From assembly GCA_046735355.1 (NCBI GenBank), contig JBKPTC010000146.1:1-31771 (forward strand): a stretch of DNA of 31,771 bases, in the 5' to 3' direction. This DNA is from DATAEU01 sp046735355. Lineage in GTDB: Bacteria; Actinomycetota; UBA4738; HRBIN12. This document shows positions 8,269 through 15,776 of the stretch, in pieces. The notes below the pieces were generated by a model, which was not told the DNA's origin, did no database searches, and saw only the letters and a list, made by a program, of their open reading frames with translations. Each line of letters starts with the position of its first letter. The first letter of the stretch is position 1. Both the position numbers and the translations under genes were made by a program.

Positions 8269-9705
8269 CTACCGCCTCGGCCCGAGGTTGTATCCGAGCC
8301 GGCGAGGGATCCGAGACACGAACCGCGTGACCGGGTCGGCGGCCCGGCCGGCGTCCTCCCGATCGTCGCGCCTCCGGATCGCCTCGTTCACGACGAGCGC
8401 ACCGGGCGAGCGCAACGGCTCCGGCGGAAACCGCCTCGGCCGGTCGTTCACGATGGCCAGTCGCGAGAAGCCGTCGTCGGCGTGCATCGCCAGGCTCGCC
8501 AGGATCTTGCCGCCGAGATGGCACGGCGCGACGCCGTTGCCGGTGAAGCCGAGCCCGTAGTGGACGTTGCCGCCTTCGAACGACCCGAAGAACGGGCGGT
8601 ACGTGCCCGAGACGTCGATCGGGCCGCCCCAGCCCGCGGCGATCGGCACGTCACGGAAGGTCGGGAACAGCCGGTGCAGATCGGCGACGGCCTTGCCGAG
8701 GAAGGCCTCGTCGTACTGGAACCGTGGGCCGATCCGGCGCGCGAACCCCGGCTGCATCCCGGCGCACCCGAGCGCGATGCGCCCGTCCGGCGTCGTCCGG
8801 ACGTAATGGAGCGACGGTCGGAAGTCGCGGATCGCCTCGCCGCCGGTCCAGCCGATCTCCTCGAGCTTCGCCGGCGCGGGGTCCGTGATCACGATGTACG
8901 ACCCGCGGACCGTGAGGTACGGGCGGAAGCGCCGCCAGTGGATCCCCCACGAGCCGACCGCGACGACGGCGTCCGCCGCGGTCACGCGCCCGCCCGGCGT
9001 CTCCGCGACGGCCGGTGGCCCGGCAGCGAACCGAGACACCGGCGCGTGCTCGAAGATCCGGACGCCGCGCTCGAGGAGCACGCGCCGCAGCCCGCGCGCC
9101 AACCGCGCCGGCTGCACCGTCGCCGCCTCGCGGTCGAGATAGCCGCCGCCGAACGCGGGCGAACGGCACACCTGTTGCACCTGCTCGGGCGTCAGCTCCA
9201 TGACGTCGTCCTCGACGCCGAAGCGCTTCGCCTCCTCGACGACACCGTTCCACGCACCTTCCTGGAACGCGTTCGTCGCCACCGCGAGCTCGCCCGCGCG
9301 CGTGAACCACGCGCCGATCCCGAAGCGCTCGCAGAACGCACCGATCTCCTCGACGCTCCTCGACGCGGCGAGCGCGAGCTCCATCGCGGCGGTGTCTCCG
9401 TAGCGGCTCGCGAGCTCGCCCGCGCCCGACCACCATCCGTTGACGAACCCGCCGTTGCGGCCGCTCGGGCCGCCGCCGCAGATGTCCTGCTCGAGCAGGA
9501 CGACGTCCAGGCCGGGGTCGCGCTCGGTGAGGAAGAACGCCGTCCACATACCCGCGTACCCGCCGCCGAGGATGACGACGTCGGCCGTGGTGTCGCCCTC
9601 GAGCGGCGGGGCGGGCGGTTCCGCGAACTCCGGGTGCGAGAGCGCCTCGCGCATCCACCAGCTGCGCTCGACGCGCGGCACCGCTCGTTGTCGCGTTCGG
9701 GTCAT
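8269..9705 (-). CDS. FAD-dependent amine/amino-acid oxidoreductase (DAO family), paralogue B
   Basis: 478 residues from ATG 9705; AAGAGG lies 5 bases upstream and decides this start against an in-frame ATG further up. Same architecture as its neighbour: ERSWWMREAL, FAD motif GGGYAG (47-52), VLLEQD, SGRNGGF (81-87) and HYGLGFTGNGVAPCHLGG near the C-terminus. The Arg in SGRN is the usual residue for this oxidase group. Expected to oxidise a primary or secondary amine with FAD and release an aldehyde or keto acid. It reads divergently from ilvD, with 54 bp between the starts, and is the probable first gene of the two-gene oxidase unit. Substrate not readable. Confidence 0.88.
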   Translation of the reverse strand: MTRTRQRAVPRVERSWWMREALSHPEFAEPPAPPLEGDTTADVVILGGGYAGMWTAFFLTERDPGLDVVLLEQDICGGGPSGRNGGFVNGWWSGAGELASRYGDTAAMELALAASRSVEEIGAFCERFGIGAWFTRAGELAVATNAFQEGAWNGVVEEAKRFGVEDDVMELTPEQVQQVCRSPAFGGGYLDREAATVQPARLARGLRRVLLERGVRIFEHAPVSRFAAGPPAVAETPGGRVTAADAVVAVGSWGIHWRRFRPYLTVRGSYIVITDPAPAKLEEIGWTGGEAIRDFRPSLHYVRTTPDGRIALGCAGMQPGFARRIGPRFQYDEAFLGKAVADLHRLFPTFRDVPIAAGWGGPIDVSGTYRPFFGSFEGGNVHYGLGFTGNGVAPCHLGGKILASLAMHADDGFSRLAIVNDRPRRFPPEPLRSPGALVVNEAIRRRDDREDAGRAADPVTRFVSRIPRRLGYNLGPRR

Positions 9706-9759
9706 CGAGGCCTCTTGGTATCGTTCGGGCCCATCTTGACCCATCCTCGGGAGGTCGCG

Positions 9760-11442
9760 GTGCCCGGATCGTCGAAGCCACGAAGCTGGCAGGTGACCGA
9801 CGGGTCGGAGCGCGCGCCGGCCCGCGCGATGCTTCGCGCCGTCGGCTTCTCCGAGGACGACTTCGGCAAGCCGCAGGTCGGCGTCGCCTCGTCGTGGAAC
9901 GAGGTCACGCCGTGCAACTACCACCTCGACAAGCTCGCGGCGCTCGCGAAGGAAGGCGTCCGCCAGGGCGACGCCGTCCCGATCGAGTTCACGACGATCG
10001 CGGTCTCGGACGGCATCGCGATGGGGCACGAGGGCATGAAGGCGTCGCTGATCAGTCGCGAGGTCATCGCCGACTCGGTCGAGCTCGTGATGCACGCCGA
10101 GCGAATGGACGGACTGGTCGGGATCGCCGGATGCGACAAGTCGGAGCCCGCGATGCTGATGGCGATGGCCCGGCTCGATCTGCCGTCCGTGTACCTCTAC
10201 GGCGGCACGATCCTGCCGGGCACGTATCGAGGACGCGACATCACGATCCAGGACGTCTTCGAGGCGGTCGGCGGCCACGCGAAGGGGTCGGTCACCGACG
10301 ACGAGCTCGCCCAGATCGAGCGCGCGGCGTGCCCGACGACGGGCTCGTGCGCCGGCATGTACACGGCGAACACGATGGCCGCCGCGGCCGAGGCGCTCGG
10401 GATGTCGCTGCCGGGAGCCGCGTCGCCCCCGGCGGTCGACTATCGCCGCGAGGTCGCCGCCCGCGAATCCGGGATCGCCGCCGCGCGCATCCTGGCCGAC
10501 GGCGGCGAGATCACGCCCCGCAAGATCATGAGCAAGGAGGCGTTCGAGAACGCGATCTCGGTGTGCATGGCGGTCGCAGGATCGACCAACGCCGTGCTGC
10601 ACCTCATCGCGATCGCGCACGAGGCGCACGTCGACGTGTCGCTCGACGACTTCGACCGAATCTCGCGACGCGTGCCGCACCTCGTCGACGTCCGTCCCGC
10701 CGGCCGGTTCGTCATGAGCGACCTCGACCGCGTCGGCGGCGTTCCGGTCGTGATGAAGGAGCTGCTCGACGCCGGGCTCTTGCACGGCGAGTGCATCACG
10801 GTGACCGGCAAGACGATCGCCGAGAACCTCCAGACGTACGGCCCGCCGGCGCCCGACGGCGACGTCGTCCGCCCGTTCGACCGCCCGATCCACCCCGAGG
10901 GCGGCACCGCGATCCTCTACGGGTCGGTCGCGCCCGACGGCTGCGTGATGAAGATCGCCGGCGCGGCCTCGCTCGAGTTCCGCGGGCGCGCGCGGCCCTT
11001 CGACTCCGAACAGGAGGCGTTCGACGCGGTGACGCAGGGCCGCATCGCGCCCGGCGACGTCATCGTGATCCGGTACGAGGGCCCGAAGGGCTCGCCCGGC
11101 ATGCCCGAGATGCTGGCGGTGACGGCCGCGGTCGCGGGCGCCGGCCTCGGCAAGGACGTGGCGCTCGTCACCGACGGGCGGTTCAGCGGCGCGACCAAGG
11201 GCTACAGCGTCGGGCACGTCGCTCCCGAGGCGTTCGTCGGCGGCCCGATCGCCTCGATCCGCGACGGCGACGAGATCGTGATCGACGCGGAGCGCCGCCG
11301 CATCGACGTGAACGTCGCGCCGGACGAGCTCGATCGGCGCCGGGGCGAGTGGGTCGCCCCCGAGCCGCGGTACCGGTCCGGCGCCCTCGCGAAGTACGCG
11401 ATGCTCGTGGGCTCGGCATCGCAGGGCGCGGTCACGTCGTGA
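9760..11442 (+). CDS. ilvD: dihydroxy-acid dehydratase
   Basis: 560 residues from GTG 9760, with GGGAGG five bases upstream. The enzyme dehydrates 2,3-dihydroxy-isovalerate and 2,3-dihydroxy-3-methylvalerate, the third common step of valine and isoleucine synthesis. The three cluster-binding cysteines are present: Cys52 (EVTPCNYHLDKLA), Cys125 (IAGCDKSEP) and Cys197 (ACPTTGSCAGMYTANTM), the arrangement of [2Fe-2S] IlvD/Edd proteins. The C-terminus has EGPKGSPGMPEML and TDGRFSGATKGYSVGHVAPEA. Length and motifs favour IlvD over Edd or sugar-acid dehydratases, and thrC follows 19 bp downstream. It lies apart from the ilvBNC operon but in the same direction. Confidence 0.95.
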   Translation: MPGSSKPRSWQVTDGSERAPARAMLRAVGFSEDDFGKPQVGVASSWNEVTPCNYHLDKLAALAKEGVRQGDAVPIEFTTIAVSDGIAMGHEGMKASLISREVIADSVELVMHAERMDGLVGIAGCDKSEPAMLMAMARLDLPSVYLYGGTILPGTYRGRDITIQDVFEAVGGHAKGSVTDDELAQIERAACPTTGSCAGMYTANTMAAAAEALGMSLPGAASPPAVDYRREVAARESGIAAARILADGGEITPRKIMSKEAFENAISVCMAVAGSTNAVLHLIAIAHEAHVDVSLDDFDRISRRVPHLVDVRPAGRFVMSDLDRVGGVPVVMKELLDAGLLHGECITVTGKTIAENLQTYGPPAPDGDVVRPFDRPIHPEGGTAILYGSVAPDGCVMKIAGAASLEFRGRARPFDSEQEAFDAVTQGRIAPGDVIVIRYEGPKGSPGMPEMLAVTAAVAGAGLGKDVALVTDGRFSGATKGYSVGHVAPEAFVGGPIASIRDGDEIVIDAERRRIDVNVAPDELDRRRGEWVAPEPRYRSGALAKYAMLVGSASQGAVTS

Positions 11443-11461
11443 CCGGTCGAACGGTTCGGTC

Positions 11462-12706
11462 GTGACGCGTCCGCCGATCTCGAGCCCCGCGGCGCTCGCG
11501 TGCCGCGAGTGCGGTCGCCGCTATCCCGTCGAGCCGCTCACGATCTGCGAGGAGTGCTTCGGTCCGCTCGAGCCGTCGTACGACGTCGACGCGATCGACG
11601 GTCTCGAGTTCCGCAAGCGTGCCGAGTCCGGGCCGCCGACGCTCTGGCGGTACGAGTCGCTGCTTCCGGGCGGGCCCGAGATGGAGCGCGTCGACCTCGG
11701 CGCCGGGTTCACGCCGCTGCGGCGCGCGGGCAACCTCGCCGACCGCCTCGGCTTCACCGCGCCGCTGTGGATCAAGGACGACTCGGTCAACCCGTCGAAC
11801 TCGTTCAAGGACCGCGTCGTGTCGGTCGCGACGACGATGGCGCGCGCGTTCGGCTTCGAGGCGATGTCGTGCGCCTCCACGGGCAACCTCGCGAACGCGA
11901 CGGCCGCGGCGGCCGCGAAGGCGGGGATGCCCGCGTACGTCTTCGTCCCCGAGGACCTCGAGCGCGCCAAGATCCTGTCGACCGAGGCGTACGGCGCCAA
12001 GGTCGTCGCGGTGAGGGGCAACTACGACGACGTCAACCGCCTGTGCAGCGAGGTCGCCGACGCGCTGCCGTGGGCGTTCGTGAACGTCAACATGCGCCCG
12101 TACTACGCGGAGGGATCCAAGTCGCTCGGCTTCGAGGTCGCCGAACAGCTCGGCTGGCGGCTGCCCGACCACGTCGTCGTGCCGATCGCATCGGGTGCGC
12201 TGCTGACCAAGGTCCACCGCGCGTTCCGCGAGCTCGTCCGGATCGGCGCCGTTCCCGACCGCGAGTACCGCATCAGCGGCGCGCAGGCTGAGGGGTGCTC
12301 GCCGGTCGCGCAGGCGTTCGCCGCGAACGCGACGGAGGTCCGGCCGGTCAAGCCGAACACCGTCGCCCGCTCGCTCGCGATCGGCAACCCCGCCGACGGC
12401 GCCTACGCGATCGAGACGGCACGCGCGACGCGCGGCGCGATCGACGCCTGCACCGAGGGCGAGGTCGTCGACGGGATCCGTCTGCTGGCCGAGACCGAGG
12501 GCGTGTTCACCGAGACGGCGGGCGGCGTCACGGTGGCCGTCCTGAGGCGACTCCGCGAGTCGGGGGTGATCCGGCCCGACGAGGAGACCGTCGCGCTCAT
12601 CACCGGCAACGGCTACAAGACGATCGAGGCGCTCGAGGGAACGCTCGAGCCGAGCTACCACGTCTCGCCCTCGCTCGACGAGTTCCTCGCCGCGATCGGC
12701 GCCTGA
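11462..12706 (+). CDS. thrC: threonine synthase
   Basis: 414 residues from GTG 11462, 19 bp after ilvD, so probably the same transcript. A zinc-ribbon-like N-terminus has two Cys pairs (Cys14/Cys17 and Cys29/Cys32), as in longer threonine synthases. The PLP lysine is Lys116 in NPSNSFKDRVV, and the phosphate-loop region CASTGNLANATAAAAAKAG follows. The enzyme turns O-phosphohomoserine into threonine. Family relatives that use other phosphorylated substrates exist, but pairing with ilvD and the normal length favour threonine synthase. The ribosome-binding site is weak (no AGGAGG), which fits translational coupling to ilvD. Confidence 0.9.
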   Translation: MTRPPISSPAALACRECGRRYPVEPLTICEECFGPLEPSYDVDAIDGLEFRKRAESGPPTLWRYESLLPGGPEMERVDLGAGFTPLRRAGNLADRLGFTAPLWIKDDSVNPSNSFKDRVVSVATTMARAFGFEAMSCASTGNLANATAAAAAKAGMPAYVFVPEDLERAKILSTEAYGAKVVAVRGNYDDVNRLCSEVADALPWAFVNVNMRPYYAEGSKSLGFEVAEQLGWRLPDHVVVPIASGALLTKVHRAFRELVRIGAVPDREYRISGAQAEGCSPVAQAFAANATEVRPVKPNTVARSLAIGNPADGAYAIETARATRGAIDACTEGEVVDGIRLLAETEGVFTETAGGVTVAVLRRLRESGVIRPDEETVALITGNGYKTIEALEGTLEPSYHVSPSLDEFLAAIGA

Positions 12707-12791
12707 TCGGCCGCCGGGCCGCCCGTCTGCGCGCCGGGTCGCTCCGGTCTAGGCTCGATCCCACCGGAACACCGGATGAAGGGGGTCTGCC

Positions 12792-13256
12792 ATGAGGGGG
12801 AAGGCGCGCATCATGCTCGCCGCGGCGTCGATCGTCGCCGTCGTCCTGGTCACGATCGCCGCGACGACGGGCTCGGCCGCGACGACCAGGCACTTCACGG
12901 TCGTCGAGCGCGCGAAGACGGACACGGTCGTCGACATCGGCGGTGCCGGCGACTCGACGGGCGACGTCCTGACATTCCACAACAGGCTGTACCAGTCGGG
13001 GAAGGCGGTCGGTCGCGACCAAGGAGTCTGCACGCGGATCTCGGTCGCGCAGGGCACGTGGGAGTGCGCGTGGACGAACATCCTTGCCGACGGCTCGATC
13101 AGCGTCGAGGGCCCGTTCTACGACACGCGGAACAGCACGCTCGCCGTCGTGGGTGGCACCGGGGCGTACCGGCACGCGAGCGGCCAGATGCAGCTTCGCG
13201 CGCTGAACGACACGGCGACGCGGTACGCGTTCGAATTCTCGCTGCGGCTCGGATAG
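12792..13256 (+). CDS. secreted allene-oxide-cyclase/dirigent-like barrel protein
   Basis: 154 residues from ATG 12792 with GAAGGGGG about 8 bases upstream. A basic start and a hydrophobic run (about residues 8-25) ending in GSA-A make a signal peptide with likely cleavage near residue 29. The mature part reads as an eight-strand barrel with the blocks GDVLTFHNRLYQSGKAVGRD, GVCTRISVAQGTWECAW, GSISVEGPF and LAVVGGTGAYRHASGQMQL. These are the conserved features of the bacterial family related to plant allene oxide cyclase and dirigent proteins; the two Cys in CTR...WEC could pair. Bacterial members have no settled function. It sits alone between thrC and the ilv operon. Confidence 0.8.
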   Translation: MRGKARIMLAAASIVAVVLVTIAATTGSAATTRHFTVVERAKTDTVVDIGGAGDSTGDVLTFHNRLYQSGKAVGRDQGVCTRISVAQGTWECAWTNILADGSISVEGPFYDTRNSTLAVVGGTGAYRHASGQMQLRALNDTATRYAFEFSLRLG

Positions 13257-13325
13257 CGGGCGAGGCTCGTTGCGACGCCCGTCGAGGGCCCGCACGAGCC
13301 GGCCCAAGCGCAGGTAACCACCGGA

Positions 13326-13360
13326 AACGACCGCCCGGCCTCGATCGGCGGGCGGTCGTT
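13326..13360. terminator. strong hairpin, possible terminator upstream of the ilv promoter
   Basis: An 11-bp perfect inverted repeat (AACGACCGCCC at 13326-13336 and GGGCGGTCGTT at 13350-13360) with a 13-base loop, lying 70 bases after the barrel-protein stop and about 100 bases before the ilv -35 element. Only TT follows the stem, so it is not a classic U-tract terminator. It may stop read-through from thrC and the barrel gene into the ilv leader. The rest of 13257-13463 shows no gene or other signal I can support. Confidence 0.5.
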
Positions 13361-13463
13361 CGCCGCGTTCGACAACCTCCCCGAACCGGCTCGACGGCCG
13401 GCGGCATCGCCCCCTCGGCTGCCCTCGGCCGATGGCGGGACGGCGAACTACCTGGTCAGGGGG

Positions 13464-13491
13464 TTGACACCCTTCGGCGTGTCCGTACACT
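13464..13491 (+). promoter_or_regulatory. promoter of the ilv-leu-cimA operon
   Basis: TTGACA at 13464-13469 and TACACT at 13486-13491, separated by 16 bases: a perfect -35 and a good -10 for the housekeeping sigma factor. The expected transcription start is near 13498-13501, at or just before the leader-peptide ATG. It is the best promoter match in the window. Confidence 0.85.
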
Positions 13492-13500
13492 GGCCGGACC

Positions 13501-13554
13501 ATGACCAGGAGCCTCGTGCCCGGGAAGCTGCAGGTCCTCGTACTTATCAGGTAG
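13501..13554 (+). CDS. ilv operon leader peptide (attenuation)
   Basis: A 17-codon frame, MTRSLVPGKLQVLVLIR then TAG, begins about nine bases after the -10 element, so its mRNA is probably leaderless. Eight of 17 residues are Leu, Val or Ile, with a solid run of five (codons GTC CTC GTA CTT ATC at 13534-13548). GTA and CTT are codons this GC-rich genome hardly uses, which would sharpen stalling when charged tRNA runs short. The frame is followed by a hairpin and then an intrinsic terminator before the first structural genes, the arrangement of branched-chain attenuators in other actinobacteria. Expected role: ribosome stalling at these codons lets transcription continue into ilvBNC-leuAB-cimA. 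Confidence 0.88.
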   Translation: MTRSLVPGKLQVLVLIR

Positions 13555-13589
13555 GCGCGGCCGGGCGGAGACACGCCCGCGGCCCGCGC
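13555..13589 (+). promoter_or_regulatory. leader hairpin between leader peptide and terminator
   Basis: Starting right after the leader-peptide stop, GCGC-GGCC at 13555-13562 can pair with GGCC-C-GCGC at 13581-13589 (one bulged C). Inside it GGGCG at 13563-13567 can pair with CGCCC at 13574-13578. A ribosome parked on the Leu/Val/Ile codons would cover the 5' arm and block this hairpin. It is the natural candidate for the pause or anti-antiterminator stem. The competing antiterminator is less clear; part of 13563-13571 could pair with 13595-13603. Pairing read by eye. Confidence 0.55.
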
Positions 13590-13595
13590 CAGATG

Positions 13596-13623
13596 CCCCT
13601 CGCAGACGCGAGGGGTTTTTTCT
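13596..13623 (+). terminator. intrinsic terminator (attenuator) of the ilv leader
   Basis: A perfect 8-bp stem, CCCCTCGC at 13596-13603 and GCGAGGGG at 13608-13615, with a four-base loop AGAC, followed directly by six T (13616-13621) and TCT. It lies between the promoter and leader peptide and the first large gene, so it can only act as a conditional stop. In a genome this GC-rich a run of six T is itself unusual. Confidence 0.88.
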
Positions 13624-13689
13624 ACCCCTCGATCGGCCCGCGGACGGACCCACGACCGGCGTCGATCGGAGATCGAAAGGAGCACCGAC

Positions 13690-14031
13690 ATGCGATACGA
13701 GTTCGAGCGGAACGGACACCGCGTCGCCGGCGTGCTGTGGGAGGGCCCCGGGCAGGTCGAGGTCGACGTCGCCGACGCGGCCGACCGGCCCCGGTTCGAC
13801 CGGTTCTTCGGATCGGAGGTCGTCTACATGGACGCCGGCGTCGACTTCGGCGGCGGGATGAGCGAGGGCGGCCTGACGCACCGCCGGCGCGACTGGACGC
13901 CCTGGGAGTTCGAGCGTGCGTGCCGGACGCTCGCGCACGAGCTCGGCGCCACCGTTCGCCGCGTCGAGACGGGTCCGGTCGAGGAGCGGCGACCCGGCGA
14001 TCGCGACAGCGCCGAGGCGGCCGCGCGATGA
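13690..14031 (+). CDS. unknown 113-residue protein coupled to ilvB
   Basis: 113 residues from ATG 13690 with an excellent ribosome-binding site (GAAAGGAG, 7 bases upstream), the first gene after the attenuator. Its TGA overlaps the ilvB ATG in ATGA, so ilvB translation depends on it. I do not recognise the family. The first half looks like beta-strands (RYEFERNGHRVAGVLW, then QVEVDVAD), followed by a Gly/Asp-rich loop (VYMDAGVDFGGGMSEGG). The second half contains an amphipathic helix (TPWEFERACRTLAHELGA) and a charged tail (EERRPGDRDSAEAAAR). There is no signal peptide, membrane segment or metal motif. Codon use is like its neighbours and the third position is strongly G/C, so it is a real gene. 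Position suggests a role linked to acetolactate synthase, but that is inference. Confidence 0.82.
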   Translation: MRYEFERNGHRVAGVLWEGPGQVEVDVADAADRPRFDRFFGSEVVYMDAGVDFGGGMSEGGLTHRRRDWTPWEFERACRTLAHELGATVRRVETGPVEERRPGDRDSAEAAAR

Positions 14032-15776
14032 AGGTCACCGGCGCCCAGGCGCTGTTCAAGGCGCTCGAGGGCGAGGGCGTCGACCTCGTCTTCGGGATCC
14101 CCGGCGGCGCGATCCTGCCCGCGTACGACCCGCTGATCGACTCCTCGGTCCGTCACGTGCTGACGCGTCACGAGCAGGGCGCCGGGCACGCCGCCGAGGG
14201 GTACGCGTGGGCGACCGGGAAGGTGGGCGTGTGCATCGCGACGAGCGGCCCCGGCGGCTGCAACCTCGTGACGGCGCTCGCCGACGCGAAGATGGACTCC
14301 GTCCCCGTCGTCGCGATCACCGGCCAGGTGCCCTCGCCGGTCGTCGGCAACGACGCCTTCCAGGAGGCGGACATCACCGGCATCACGATGCCGGTCACCA
14401 AGCACAACTTCCTCGTGACGTCGCCGGGCGGGGTCGCCGAGACGATCCGCGAGGCGTTCCACATCGCGCGCACCGGCCGTCCGGGGCCCGTCCTCGTCGA
14501 CATCCCGAAGGACATCCTCATCAACGAGGCCGAGTGGTCGTGGCCCGAGCGCGTCGATCTTCCCGGCTACAAGCCGACGACCAAGGGCAACTCCAAGCAG
14601 ATCCGCCAGGCGGCCAAGCTGATCCTCGAGGCCGAGCGCCCGGTCCTGTACGTCGGCGGCGGCGTGATCAAGGCCGATGCGAGCGGCGAGCTGTTCGAGC
14701 TCGCGACCGAGGGCCGGCTCCCCGTCGTGACCACGCTGATGGCTCGGGGCGCCTTCCCCGACGAGCACGAGCTCGCGCTCGGGATGCCGGGCATGCACGG
14801 GTGCTACACGGCCGTGACGGCGATGCAGAAGGCGGACCTCCTGGTCGCGCTCGGCGCGCGGTTCGACGACCGCGTCACCGGTCAGCTGTCGAGCTTCGCC
14901 CCGCACGCGAAGGTGATCCACGCCGACATCGACCCGGCCGAGATCGGCAAGAACCGCAACGCCGACGTCCCGATCGTGGGCGACGCGCGCGACATCATCG
15001 GCAAGCTGTCGGCCGAGGTGCGGCGGCTGCAGGAGGAGCGCGGCGGCGTTCCCGACCGCTCTGCGTGGCTGGCGACGCTCGCGGGATGGAAGCAGCGGTA
15101 TCCGCTGCGGTACGACCAGCCCGACGACGGCCCGCTCAAGCCGCAGTACGCGATCGACCGGCTGTACGCGCTGACGGGCGGCGACGCGATCGTCGTCTCC
15201 GGCGTCGGCCAGCACCAGATGTGGGCCGCGCAGTTCTGGCGCTTCCGCGAGCCCAGGACGTGGGTCAACTCCGGTGGGCTCGGAACGATGGGGTTCGCCG
15301 TGCCGGCGGCGCTCGGCGCGAAGGCGGGCCGACCCGATAAGCGTGTCGTCGCGATCGACGGCGACGGGTGCTTCCAGATGACCGCGCAGGAGCTCGCCAC
15401 CAGCGCGACCGAGGGGATCCCGTTCATCACGGCGATCCTCAACAACGCGCACCTCGGCATGGTCCGCCAATGGCAGGAGCTGTTCTACAACGAGCGGTAC
15501 AGCCAGGTGTACCTGACGCCCGACACGCCGGACTACGTCAAGCTTGCCGACGCGTACGGCGCCGTCGGCCTGCGGGCGGAGCATCCGGACGAGGTCGACG
15601 CGGTCATCGAGAAGGCGCTGTCGGTCGAAGACCGCAGCGTGGTCATCGACTTCCGGTGCGACCCGGGCGAGATGGTGTTCCCCATGGTCCCGGCCGGCGC
15701 CTCGAACGACGAGATCATCCTCGGGGCGGGCGGGCTCACGCCGACGGCCGACCCAGCGGAGGCACCGATCGCATGA
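14028..15776 (+). CDS. ilvB: acetolactate synthase, large catalytic subunit
   Basis: 582 residues from ATG 14028. Condenses two pyruvate, or pyruvate with 2-oxobutyrate, to acetolactate or acetohydroxybutyrate, using thiamine diphosphate, FAD and Mg2+. The catalytic Glu49 lies in LTRHEQGAGHAAEGYA. GVCIATSGPGGCNLVTALADAK and GARFDDRVTG follow, and the thiamine-diphosphate/Mg motif runs from GDGCFQM to AILNN, ahead of HLGMVRQWQELFY, a signature of anabolic AHAS. Length is normal for the biosynthetic enzyme. Its start overlaps the unknown 113-residue gene and its stop overlaps ilvN (ATGA at both ends). Controlled by the leader attenuator upstream. Confidence 0.97.
   Translation: MKVTGAQALFKALEGEGVDLVFGIPGGAILPAYDPLIDSSVRHVLTRHEQGAGHAAEGYAWATGKVGVCIATSGPGGCNLVTALADAKMDSVPVVAITGQVPSPVVGNDAFQEADITGITMPVTKHNFLVTSPGGVAETIREAFHIARTGRPGPVLVDIPKDILINEAEWSWPERVDLPGYKPTTKGNSKQIRQAAKLILEAERPVLYVGGGVIKADASGELFELATEGRLPVVTTLMARGAFPDEHELALGMPGMHGCYTAVTAMQKADLLVALGARFDDRVTGQLSSFAPHAKVIHADIDPAEIGKNRNADVPIVGDARDIIGKLSAEVRRLQEERGGVPDRSAWLATLAGWKQRYPLRYDQPDDGPLKPQYAIDRLYALTGGDAIVVSGVGQHQMWAAQFWRFREPRTWVNSGGLGTMGFAVPAALGAKAGRPDKRVVAIDGDGCFQMTAQELATSATEGIPFITAILNNAHLGMVRQWQELFYNERYSQVYLTPDTPDYVKLADAYGAVGLRAEHPDEVDAVIEKALSVEDRSVVIDFRCDPGEMVFPMVPAGASNDEIILGAGGLTPTADPAEAPIA

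Noticed and set aside
7867..9759. Plus-strand frame open from 7867 into ilvD, which would add about 630 residues to IlvD
   Set aside because: It runs antisense to both oxidases; IlvD begins with a normal N-terminus at GTG 9760 with a good ribosome-binding site.
9706..11217. Minus-strand frame that would extend oxidase B by about 500 residues across ilvD
   Set aside because: Antisense to ilvD; the sequence is typical shadow translation and ATG 9705 has AAGAGG at the right distance.
13464..14027. Frame upstream of ilvB that could make a long N-terminal extension
   Set aside because: It covers the promoter, the leader peptide and the terminator; IlvB begins with MKVTGAQALFKAL, a normal start, overlapping the 113-residue gene.
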